64,000 bases of DNA from Luscinia megarhynchos (Eukaryota > Chordata > Aves > Passeriformes > Turdidae), in the NCBI GenBank assembly GCA_034336665.1, contig JAPFBE010000013.1, positions 17,525,056 through 17,589,055 of the forward strand, in the 5' to 3' direction. Below the pieces are notes generated by a model that had not been told where the DNA came from, did not search any database, and saw nothing but the letters and a program-made list of their open reading frames with translations. A program made the position numbers and the translations under genes. This document shows positions 46,201 through 57,521 of this stretch, in pieces. The stretch's first letter is position 1. Each line of letters starts with the position of its first letter.

Positions 46201-49200
46201 AACGTGGTAGTCCAAGGCCCCTCTACCAGCTCTGGCAGTACAGGGAGACACTTCAGCCTTGGCTTTGTGAGAAGTGTGTGCTTCAAGGGGGGGCTGCTGT
46301 GGAGGCTGGAAACCACCGGTGCAGTCAGCAATCCACAGGTCCCCACGAAAAGCTGCTCTTGGGCAGAGAAGGAAAAAGATCCTAACCATGCAGCAGGGAG
46401 GGCAGAAAGCTTGCTTGGGCTTGGCTTTATCTCCTTGCTGCCCATGCATCAATCCAGCTCTTGTGGGATGCATCCTGCAGCATCCATAAAGTCCTGGTCC
46501 AGTTTGGCAACAGCAGCTGACAAAGGGCAGAGAGCTTTTGGGGAGTTACTGCTTCTGCAGACCCTTGATCTGAAGGGAAGTGAGTGAGATGCTGCCCAGA
46601 GGGCCTAAAAGGGAGTAGAAGTTTATGGAGATGACATTTCACTTTATGGGGAGCCGAAGGAAGGACATGATGTAATCAAGTCTGGATAGTATCTTAAAGG
46701 CTCCTGGACTCCAGTGGAATGTAGAAAAACATGGACTGTCAGAAATGAGGCAGTGGCATTTAAAGTATATCACTGCTGAATCTGGCTGGGGAGCAGACCA
46801 GCACAGGCACTTTTTTCTGAAAACCCTGAGGTGAGCTTTAAGTCGTTATTGAAATGGACACTCAGAGAAATAAAGAGCTCAGAAATTATGCTACTCAGGA
46901 GCTTTGATTTGAATAAATTACAATCAGGAACATCATCTTTCATAAAACAAGCCTTTTTTGCTTCAAACTGCTTCTGCTCCTTGTGAAGCACCAGAAAGCT
47001 GTAGAATTATTTTGGTGTAAAGTTATTTATTTCCAGACTTCTGGTAGGCTGCAGTGAATTATAGTTACTGAACCAGCTTTTATCTAAGGTTCCTGCAATT
47101 GAGCAATTAACTTTCTGACTTTTAAACTAAAGCAATTCATGTAAACAGATTGTGGGTATGAAGCAAAATATTTAGCAAGTCATAAATTCTGCACCAGTTG
47201 TTGATTTGTCCTTTTTTTTGTTTCTTTTATTTTCTGAACAAAACATACATTTTCTGTCTGTAGTGGGATTTTTTTCCTCATGTATTGAAATGTGCATGTC
47301 TTTGGGGTGTGGAAGAATCCCCAGACAGAGTCTCAACCCCTGGTACTTTACCATGATGGGTGAGAGGATGCCTCTAAGGAACAGGCATCTGGGGAATCAC
47401 TACAAACAAGATTCCATTGCTTATGATGGAATATAAATTTATAAGCAGGAAAAGATTACTTTGCATTTACCACAAACAAGAAAATGTGGCTGTGCAGTGA
47501 ATGTGAGGTAGGTCAGGCAATATAAATTAATATCCTTTTTTATCCTTCCTACTTCAGTGAGTAGCCAAAGCCTACAGGATAAGTAATGTATCTCCTTTGC
47601 ATGATGATACCTCCAATCCTTTGTCCTTGCTTTGAAGAGCTCAACGGTATTGCCACATAAAGTGTCATCAATATCATGGAAGCTTGCCCGTTTTGAATAG
47701 AAGGGACACCTTCAGAGCCCCTGAAGATACAAGCCTTGTTTAATTTAGGCTTTGGCTCACAGCTGCAAGGGCTACCTCGATGGTAACTTCTAGAGAATAG
47801 TAATATGCCTATTGACTTCCTCTAAGACTAGTCCTTGCACCCTTCCCAGAAGATATTGCACTGTGAAGATTATGGAGCAGAACATGATAAAAAGGACTTC
47901 TGACTCCTTTGACTGTTTAATAATTAATTATATGACCTCTGTTTAGAAGAAAAGCCAAGCTAATTAATGCATACTTCAATAGATTGTATTGCCTATAATA
48001 TGACTATGATGTATAATGAAACTTTAGGGAATATGAAGATAGAGTGTGGATAAAATGTTCCATTGTACACCATCACAAGGACTGTAAGAGCACTTCTTTG
48101 CAAATGTCTCCACTCATTCATTTTATGGCACTCTGCATCACGATGTAATCATGTATAATTGCTTGAAAAAACACTTAGACTTCTGGCCCCTTGGGGTGCA
48201 ACTGAGCCAGAGAGAGACAAAAAAGGTCAGTGTTTGAGCAAGTACTTAAATTTTCTGCATGTTCCCTGGGAGTGTTTCTGCAATACCACCCACAGGAGGG
48301 CTCATGCCAGTGTTCTACATCCTACGTATTTTTAATCCAAATTATGCAGCTTTTGTCCATACTTGAAACATTTTCTGCCACCTATTGCTTTTGCATTATT
48401 TTTGTCCCATTATCTGAAAAAAAAGTGCTTCTGATCAATTAAAACTCAGAAATGTCTTCTGTTAAGTTTCTGAAAGCAATTTAAAAAAATCTTCACAATG
48501 TCAAAGGGAGTAAAATTCTGTTATCTCCATTTTCAATGTAGAGAGATGGAGGAAAAAGTGGAATTAGTTTTCTCTAGGTGCAGGGTTTTTGGAGGACTGA
48601 GGATGGTCTGGTGGTGTTGAATCTACTTTGGGTTAGACCAACGGCCATGCTCTTAAACTCTCTCCTAGAGTTTATATATTTTCTCCATGGCAGGTTGGGC
48701 TTTTTTGCTTTAGGTACTCTTACATGCACAGAATTGACTGTCTGTGATGGTCAGCTGGAGCCTTTTGACAATTAGCTGAATGGGTAGTGTAGGCAGAGAA
48801 GATTCTTTCTGAATCTTTTCACAGGTGTGGACTATCTCATTAGTTAACTTTGTTATTTGACAGTTGTGAAAAGTGTCATGAGGTCTGAATGACTGCAATT
48901 ACTACTCACCTTGTTCTCTGTGCCTTGACTCAAATGCCTTTAGGTAATTTGCAAAATCCCGAGATAAAGGCTGATATGCAAACACCATTCCTGAGATAAA
49001 TGGCAACAAATGTTCTGTATGACATGCTTTATTTGTGAGGCACTCAGATAACACAGTGATTGGTGTCTGGTTAGACAGATGGGGTTTTATTACTTTTCTC
49101 TAATCCTTTAAAGTTGGATATTCTATTTTGAAAATGGATTCGACACCTGGTCAGATGCTCAGAGAGAGGTTGCACTATTTCAGTGTTACACACAAGGGTG

Positions 49201-49804
49201 GTGAGGGCTCAACTGTACTTGGCTGCAGGAGTGAGAAATGACATGCAATGTCTGGACCATACAAAGCCTAGGCTCAGTGTGTCCTGTCCGGGTGAGTGAG
49301 TAGTTAGAGGTGTCTGTCTCTTGGCTGCAGGTCTCATCAGTCAGTGTGAGCAGGGCTCTGTGTCAGCTTTTGGGCTGTTGGCTTTTCCTCACCTCTGTGC
49401 CTGCAGTCCTGCCGTGCCACACTCTGGCCATGACCCTGACTGTGCACAGGAGCCACCGTGCTACCTGCAGGCAGGGGAGGGCAAATCAGCACTCACACCC
49501 AGCCTGACGTCTGCCCAAGCTGTGCACTGGCAGTCCCAAACCACAGCATTCCATGCAAATGTGAAAGCTGTTCCAAGTTCAAACCTTAGTTGTTCACAAT
49601 CATACCATTCATGGCAGAGGAGTGGTGAGAATTAGCTGTGTCTCAGATGGAATTGCCTTTTTATTTCATCCAGCTTTTGGAAGACATTTCTCAAGTAGTG
49701 TTTCTGTTGTGAATTTGGAGTGACATCCCAAAATGAGGAAACCACCTCTTAAGTTATTCCTGGTTAATGCTTGGTTTTATCTCTACATTAGCAACAACCC
49801 CATA
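43263..49804. other. 6.5 kb of unique DNA, no gene supported
   Basis: An A14 run lies at 45795-45808. GC-rich at 46146-46640 with overlapping frames on both strands (up to 127 codons) but no splice context. An AT-rich unique stretch at about 47905-48185 is listed separately. Confidence 0.5.
47905..48185. promoter_or_regulatory. AT-rich unique stretch, possible conserved non-coding element
   Basis: TAAT/ATTA cores cluster here ('aataattaattatatgac', 'agctaattaatgcatac', 'gatgtaatcatgtataattg') in a repeat-free stretch. The call is compositional inference only. Confidence 0.2.
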
Positions 49805-50257
49805 TTTTTTCTTTCCTTCCTCTTTCCCTCTCCTCTCCTTTTCCCTCCCTTTCCTTTCTCCTCTCCTCTCCTTTCCTTTCCTCTCCTTTCCTTTCCTCTC
49901 CCTTTTCCTTTCCCTTTCCTTTCCTCTCCTCCCTTTCCCTTTCCTTTCCCTTTCCTCCCTTTCCTTTTCCTTTCCCTTTCCTCCTCTCCTTTTCCTCTCC
50001 TCTCCCTTTCCTTTCCTTTCCTCCTCTCCTTTTCCCTTTCCCTTTCCTTTCCCTTTTCCTCTCCCTTTCTCCCTTTCCTCCCTTTCCTTTCCTCTCCTCT
50101 CCTCCCTCCCTTTCCCTTTTCCTTTTCCTTTTCCTTTCCTCTCCTCTCCTTTCCCTCCCTTCCCTTCCCTTCCCTTCCCTTCCCTTTCCCTTCCCTTCCC
50201 TTCCCTTTCCCTTCCCTTCCCTTTTCCCTTTTCCCTTTTCCCTTCCCTCTTCTCTTC
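49805..50257. repeat. 453-nt uninterrupted polypyrimidine tract (C/T only on the plus strand)
   Basis: Not one purine occurs on the plus strand between A49804 and A50258. The tract is built of CTTTCC, CTCTCC, CCCTTT and TTCCC words with a cleaner (CCCTT)n part at about 50155-50240. Long mirror-like homopurine/homopyrimidine DNA can form intramolecular triplexes (H-DNA). The frames of 160-187 codons on both strands (Pro/Phe/Ser/Leu one way, Lys/Gly/Glu/Arg the other) are stop-free only because no stop codon can be written in pure C/T or be avoided less often in G/A, and were not called. Confidence 0.97.
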
Positions 50258-53200
50258 AAAAACAAGAGTTGAACAGAGATACTTTTTCAATTTCAGTGAG
50301 ACAGCTCACCCCCCCTTTTTTCTCTATTAGCTTACTATAATTAATTTAAGCAGAGTGACACGGTTTTAGAGGTCACACCACTGAACTCAAGACAGCTGAG
50401 ACATGTCTAATTTAGCTGGCCTGTCTACATAGGCCTACTGAACAGCCAGTGGAAGCAGAGATGCCTTTGCAGGGGCACCTGAAATTTGAGTCACCTCCTG
50501 GAGGAGTTGTCTTTCTGGGTTAGTTATGTTGAGGCTTATGAACACTCAGTGCTGGTGAGCACCTTAATTTCACCTGAACGTGAACATGCTTCTGTGCCTT
50601 TCGTGCCAGTTATTTTCTCTTTTCTCATCCTTTTCTAACATTTTGATCAAAAATAAAAAGCAAACTCTGATAGTTAAGAAATACTGATTTACAATATTTC
50701 ATTTTGCTGCATCTGCCTGTATTTTTGTGGCTAAAATTATTTACTGTATTTGATAAAATTTGTGAAGGTTTTTTTTTTTGCTTTGGAACACTGTTTTCTA
50801 GCAAAATTACCAGTCTGCTGTCAAAATATTCAAGGCTAAAGCCAGATATAGAATAAAGCAAATAGCTTCTGTTTTTCCCATCGTCTTTGGACAAACACAA
50901 ATTCCAGTTCCTCAGGCTGTTAACTCGGCATCTTTTACCAGAGGGGAATTCAGGGAGCATATGAATAAAATGCCAGATAAACAGACGAGTATCTTCCCCC
51001 TTTTAGGATGCTGACCACACCTTAGTGACTCTCCTGTGAGGGAAGAGAGTTGAGTGTACTGATGACAAAATGGCAAATGTACACACTCCCCCAAGGAGCA
51101 CTTAGAAAGCTGCTCCATCACAGCAGTGTGACACGGACAAGAACAGAGATTTGCTCTCTTTCTTCAGATCCCAAGCAGCCATCAACTTTACTGCACATTT
51201 CTACCTATGTGAGTTACAGATTAGTAACAAATACCTTTGAAAGCTAGTCATTACCTCAATCAGTAAATTATTCAATAGATGTATCAGGGTGATTAGTCGC
51301 TCTCAGTTAATTACAGGAACAATAATTAGCTAATAAAGGACTACCATCATTCATATAATATTGATTTTCATTGTTTTGAAGATACTAATTTTAAAAGTCC
51401 TTTGAATCTATATATTGAGAAAACACCCGAAAATACTTTTAAAATAAGTTTTTTCAGGCTACAGGGAGTGTTTTACTCTCTTCTAGTTCTTTCAGACAAA
51501 CTTATGCTTCTGCCATCTTCTCAGCAGTGTTGAAAAATAATGAAATGATCTTCAAATATAGTCCTAGTAGTGAATTGTGTTAAGAAGGTTGAGTGAAGGA
51601 TGATTAGACCACTTGCTGCTTTTAATCACTTCACTCCTGTCCAAATCTAAACTGACACCAAAAACTGGCAAAGAAAGATGGGTATGTCAAAGACATTGTA
51701 TTTCATTCCTATAAAAACACAGTTTGCTCTGAAATTACAGGTGTAATTCTGTAGGATATCATACTTCTCCTCCCTAAAATTAGAGCCTGAGGGAGAATGT
51801 GTAGTGAAGGGACTTTTTAAAACAAGATTGTGCCAGTTGGTTCCTTATATTTTGTATAAATTGTACTTTCTTCTCAGGATCTTCAGCCCAACTTGTTAAA
51901 TCTTTATAGCTCAGTCACAAACCCAAGTCTGAAAAGCTCTGAGAGAAGATACAGCTCCTCATGGGTCAAAAAAAGGCACCTTGACACCCCAAGAGGCTTT
52001 TGCAAGTCCAGCCCAGTGTGTTTGGCTTCCCCCCACAGGGTCAAGCTAAGGACAATAATCCAGCATTGGATGATGGAGCCACTACAGAAAACCTTTCAGA
52101 AGACCTTCCCCTTCTCCCCAACTTTCCCGATATTTTAAAAGCTGTATGATTATCTAAGGTTTTTGTTTTAATATTTTCATTTTCATTTCACCTCTATCTT
52201 TACTCTGAAAGTCCCTCTTGACTCCTGCTCCAGTTCTAGCTGCCCTGGGCAACAACTCCATTAACATATCACTGATACTCTCCACTTATTTATTTTAAAA
52301 AAATTTAAAGAACTGAAAAAGCCCAGTTAAATCTCAGTAGAATATGATCATCTTTATCTTAGTATAATCTAGTAGTTAAAGCAACATAATAGACTGCAGG
52401 AATATCTGCACCTGACAAAAATTCCCTCAGAAAATCATATAAGCTCTGTATCACATCTTCTTTATATGTCAGGAAAGATTTATATCTGACAAAGTGTTGT
52501 GAAACATCTATATATAGTATGCATTGTTTTTCCCCTCTTTATTTCCTTATTATGGCTGCTGAATACTAATTACATGGCTTGAACTCATGGTTTTGGTGAG
52601 TCCCCTTGCATGTTTCAGAACAAAATCACCCTTCATTAACTGTTTTTCTTTCTCTTCTTTATTTTTCTCAGATAAATAAAAAACATTAGAGGAACACAGA
52701 AATCCTGCTGTATTGAGCTAGAGGTAGCTAGTTCCATTAATGCTTTAATCATCACAAACACAGTGGATGTTTAGTTTTCAGACTGATTTTAAAGAGGAAT
52801 ACAAACTCTTGTACATTGAAGCTGATGTTCTTCAATGCATAGATCAAACCACGGCATTGCACTGGATTCTTTGTAAAAATGTGCAAAGGTCTTCAAGTTT
52901 TATCTGCATAAAACACTGCAGAAAAGTGAAAATTATAGGACTTATTTGAGCATTTCTGATCATTTTGGCTGGATGTATGTGATATTGTAGCAAAATTGCA
53001 CCACCTCTGATTTCACATTATTGCTGTTGTTTCTTTGTTCTTTCTCTCTATTTTTTTTTTTTTTAATTTCATGGGGCAGGCATGGAAGGACACTGATGGG
53101 AGGTATTAGTCAAGGGAAGCATTACTGCTGCTGAGAAGGTGAAATGTGTGTCACTGGTGAAGAGGGGACTGATAGATGTGAGTGGATACATCATAACCTC

Positions 53201-54828
53201 TGATACTGGGTAGATGGAGGGTAGAAGAATATAATGTTGTAGATGATAAACTGTTGTAGGTACAACAACTGCATCATTCCCCTTGTACACCAGTACAAGG
53301 GAAAAAGACTAAATTAATTCTTTTGGAAGCTGGTATACTCAGGATGTGGACAAATTGGGGTAGTCAGAACCAAATTACACCCCTATTGCCATTGCCTTTA
53401 TACAGCACTTCAGGAATCACCACACTAATGAGACTCAACATCTTCCTTCTGGCTTTACAAAAGTCCCTTTTCAGGCTAAATTTATCTCCTCACACTTCCT
53501 CCTGTTGGCACAGTCCTGAGGCAGAAGTAGATCATTGAGTAAACACTAAGCTCAGTCAGTGCAATTGCTGCAAATGCTCATATTTGTCATGACAGTGATT
53601 CAAAGGGATTTGAAATGATGGCTTATTCTGAGCTCCCTAAGCATTTCTCCTGCACAGGCCCTGTGACCTGACTGAGGCCTGTCTTACTCACTAATCTTAC
53701 TTCTCTTTACACCTATATGACTAAATGAAATATTATTTTTTTCTGCAAAAGCATACCTTCTTATGCTAGAAAACAGAAGCAATGCAAAAGTGATTGGATC
53801 AATTTGTTTCAATTACTATATGTAATCTTGGATTTAATCTCGTTCAGAGAAACTTAAAAGAAATTCTGAATTATTTTTTTTTTTTTTTTTCTTTCTTCCT
53901 GTGCTTAGTTTTGATGCTGGAAAGAACTAATTTTGTCTCTTTTGCCATACAATTATAGTAAAAATACTTAACCTATTTTAAATACACTTGCATTTATTTT
54001 ATCAGTTCATCTTCTTCCAGACAAACACATACAAAACTCCATCCATTTACTATGGACTAGACAAATAGTCACAACATAATCTTCACATGTAAAAAATTCC
54101 ATATAAAACAAATCCTTCTTGGATATTAGAACAGGCACTCCAAGAGAGAGCAAAGAAAATTAGGAGAAAGAAAATAAGAACCTGAATAAACAAAACTCTG
54201 GCATGCTAAAAGACAGAGAAGTGAGGAGAAAACAAAAGGCTGGGTACCTGAAGAACAACTGGTTTTGAATAGTGAGACTGAAGCAAAGAAGACATGAAGC
54301 ACCCCAGACTTTTCCTCAGCTTTATGTTTCCCCTGCAGCCAATAGAGGATGGGGATTATCCTTAGTCCTCCTTTTGTTGTTAATATATTTATAGAAACTT
54401 TTTAAATTGTCATCTACAACACTAGCCAGATTAAGTTCTACTTGGGGTTTGATCCTTCTAATTTTTTTCTGGTGTGATCTCATTACATCCTTGCAGTCTT
54501 CCCATGTCCCCTGCCTTTTCTTTTAAACTGTATGAGTCCCTTGTTTTAAAGTGCATTTTTTTCCTGAATTCCAGACAAAACTTCCTGTTTAGCCAGCCTT
54601 GCCATTTGGGACATGGGGACAGCCTGCCTCCGTGGCTTTAAGATTTCCTTCTTGAAGAGTGTCCCACCTTCCTGGACCCCTTCCCCCTTCAGGACTGCTT
54701 GTCAAGGGACTCTACAAACCAGTTTTCTGGGGAGCCCAAAGGCTGCCCTTCAGAAATCCAGAGTAGTTGATAACTCCTCTCTAACCAGCAAAACACAGGG
54801 CTACCCACACCCCTCTTTCCTTGCCTGT
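50258..54828. other. Unique DNA with T runs
   Basis: No gene is supported. T14 lies at 53051-53064 and T17 at 53874-53890. An AT-rich site cluster at 51240-51375 is listed separately. The frames of up to 111 codons lack splice context. Confidence 0.5.
51240..51375. promoter_or_regulatory. Homeodomain/SOX-site-rich stretch, possible conserved non-coding element
   Basis: 'gtgattagtc', 'cagttaattacagg', 'aacaataattagctaataaa' put several TAAT cores beside an AACAAT SOX-type core within about 70 bases of repeat-free DNA. Inference from motif density only. Confidence 0.22.
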
Positions 54829-55197
54829 CACAGAGTCACAGAATGGTTAAGGTTGGAAGGGATCACCAAATGTCATCTAGCCCAACCTCCCTGCTCAAGC
54901 AGGGTCCCCTAGAGCACACTAGTCAGGAATGTGTCCAGACAGCTTCTGAATATCTCCAGTGAGGGAGATCCAGAGCCTCTCTGGGCAGCCTGTTCCAATG
55001 CAGTCACCTGCACAGGGAAACAGCTCATCCTCCTGGTCAGGTGGAACTTCTGTGCATCACTTTCTGCCCCTTGCCTCTTGTCCCACTGCTCAGCACCACC
55101 AGGCAGACCCTGGACCCTTCTCCCTGACACCTGCAAGTGCCTTCAGATACTCACAGACAGATGAGGTCCTGTCTCATTCTTCTCCAGGCTAAACAAG
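54829..55197 (-). mobile_element. CR1 LINE 3' fragment, minus orientation, best preserved copy
   Basis: On the plus strand it begins with two reversed terminal octamers (CACAGAGT CACAGAAT, 54829-54844). It continues 'ggttaaggttggaagggatc', 'tagcccaacctccctgctca', 'agcagggtcccctagagcac', 'gcctctctgggcagcctgtt', 'ttgcctcttgtcccactgct' and 'cattcttctccaggctaaac', where it stops. The intact octamer end and long collinear match make it the youngest-looking CR1 here. Overlapping frames on both strands are by-products of the repeat. Confidence 0.95.
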
Positions 55198-57445
55198 TGT
55201 CCCACCTGAAGAGTTTGTAGCCACCCACTGCAGCACTCCAGGCTTGGCCTCAAAGAAAGCTTTCATTTGATGGAAAGAGCAGAGCATGCTGTGAGTGCTC
55301 TTGATTCCTGCTGGCTGTGATATGAGCTCCTCCACACCATCCTGGTGAGCACTCAGCACAGGACAGAACGGGCTCCTCAGCTGAGGGACTGGCACAGCTC
55401 TAGGCTTGGCAAAACAAGTGTGTGTCTTTCAAACATGGGACATTTCCAATGTTGAAGCTGGTCTAGAAGAATTTCAGCAAACTCTCTGAGTGTGAGACAC
55501 CTTCAGAGACCATTCAGTAGTGCTCACATGCCTCTCCAAGCTATTTAATTTACTGCTGTCATCTAAATGCTTTAGCAATCCTGGAAATATTTCTTTATAT
55601 TGATAAATTTTGGCAGCTGTAATAATTAATGCCTGTGGAATAAAAGGTGTGTCTATAAATTGCTGTATATTTTTGTGTAGGTAGCTGCACATAAATGCAA
55701 CCACAGGCATTCGATAATCATAAAAAAGTCTGAATGCTGAGTTCAGATCCAATGTGCCTATTGATTAAAATGCCAATAACTGCTATGTATTGTAAAAATT
55801 AGGGACAGATTGCAAGATTATACATGGAGCACACAAGGAAATTACTTGTTTAGATTATGTTATTATCCCTAGTGAAAGTAGTCCACATAATTGTTCTGTC
55901 AAGTAAGATTTTTACACTGCAAGTTAGAAACATGTAGGGGAACCTGTTAACCCCACTTGTCTGACCTGCTCCTGTAAGAACTATTTTTAGTTTGGAGCTT
56001 CAGAATGAACAAACCACATAAAATCTATACCCCCTTTCTAACATTATTATCCCCCCTGCTGGCTTAATTTATGTGTTTAATTCTGGTTTGCTGGGTGCAA
56101 TATGGCTAATTGCTTGAGAACTGTGCAACCTTACAAGTGAAATTTTGCTTTTATAATTTGTAGCACATCGAGTGTAATAATGTTCATTTAATTTCTGAAA
56201 AAGATAATTATGCTAATAGAATTATTTGAATAAAATTTCACACTCTACACAGGATAATGTCCTCTACCTCTTATTTTTATACTAATGTAGGTCTGTAAGG
56301 AATTTTTAATAATGTACTTCAACCCAGGACCAGGAAGGGCTAAACAAAAACAAAGGACTGACAGGTCTTAAATGGGACAAAAAAGTCTTCAGAGGCCTTT
56401 GCAGCAAAAGCTTCCAGAAGTGATGCAGGTATTGAATTTGGATAGATGCTACAAGATGCAGTAAGCAGCCCTGGTCACGTGGGGGGATGTGGTCTTGCTA
56501 TGTTTAGCTTAGAAAGTTAAAGTGGGGGAGTTAAAAAGACACTGCAGGTCAGTAATTGCATTACAGGCCAGCAGGGCTTGAGAGGTGTAACCCTTCCTGC
56601 AGATAACCCATTGCCTCCCCAGAATGTGTGGCACCTGGGAAGGTGACTGACCGTGCAGAAGCTGCCAGCCCAAAGGGTGTGGTGTCCTGGAGAGGCAGCT
56701 GGATGGAAACACAGTGGCAGGAGATGAGCAGCACCTCCCTTAGTCCCAGGGAAGTGCAATCTGCCTTAGAGCCATCCACTAGGCAGCAGTTAGGGATGAT
56801 GGCTTGGAACTGGCTCATTAGGCATCACCATGATGCCCAGACATCCTCCATGCTGGACAAACTCTGTTTCAGCACGTGGGCAGGGTCCTCAGCAGCACTG
56901 TTGACCAATAAAGAAGCTTTCAGGGCTGAGAAGGGTCATTCTGAGGCAGGGTTAGCCAGGGGCTCTGCTAAATGTAGCCCTGCACGAGCCAACATCTCAT
57001 CTGACCACCAGCACATTCAGGCCATGCCATGCCCCCAAGCCCCAGCTGAAGCATCCTGAGAGATGCCTTAGGCCCTTTGCTGTTCAGGGATGGACATCAA
57101 TTTTATTTTCCTGGAGTCACTGGGACTGTTGCTGTACCTTGTGATGCCTCCAGCTAAGCTCTCTGCATGCAGCCATCAGGATCCCCATGCAAATGAGGTG
57201 TTGATGCAGCATAGTTTGATGCATAGTTTGCTGTATTTTATTTTGGACAAGATCAATTGTCATTGTGACCAGGTTTAAAAACATGTGATCCCCATCTCTT
57301 CCCAGGGTAAACTTCTGTCCCCTGCCTCTTGCACGTGTTGCTCAGTGAGAGGCTGGTGTCTGTCTACATTAAACAACATTAAAATCTCCTGCTGCAGTAT
57401 ACAGTTCTTGCTTCTAAAATTGTACTGTTGGGGGCTTCTTATTAC
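55198..57445. other. Unique DNA, GC-richer at 56560-57060
   Basis: No gene is supported. The plus frame at 56628-57059 (143 codons) lies in the GC-rich part and shows no domain or signal. An AT-rich site cluster at 56040-56240 is listed separately. Confidence 0.45.
56040..56240. promoter_or_regulatory. POU/homeodomain-site-rich stretch, possible conserved non-coding element
   Basis: 'ggcttaatttatgtgtttaa', 'ggctaattgc', 'gttcatttaatttc' and 'agataattatgctaatagaa' (ATGCTAAT is one base from a POU octamer) occur in 200 bases of repeat-free DNA. Inference from motif density only. Confidence 0.22.

Positions 57446-57519
<74 letters not shown>
57446..57519. repeat. Trinucleotide microsatellite (ATT)n, about 25 perfect units
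   Basis: About 74 bases of uninterrupted ATT/TTA repeats, preceded by one interrupted unit ('attactatt'). The long poly-Ile frames on both strands are its translation. Perfect arrays of this length are usually length-polymorphic. Confidence 0.97.

Positions 57520-57521
<2 letters not shown>

Noticed and set aside
49733..50330. Open frames of 160-187 codons on both strands
   Set aside because: They are translations of the pyrimidine tract: Pro/Phe/Ser/Leu one way and Lys/Gly/Glu/Arg the other. No stop codon can be written in pure C/T, and few arise in this G/A pattern.
57265..57365. Possible CR1 piece ('ctgtcccctgcctcttgc')
   Set aside because: Only one short word is similar to CR1; order and flanks do not follow the family.
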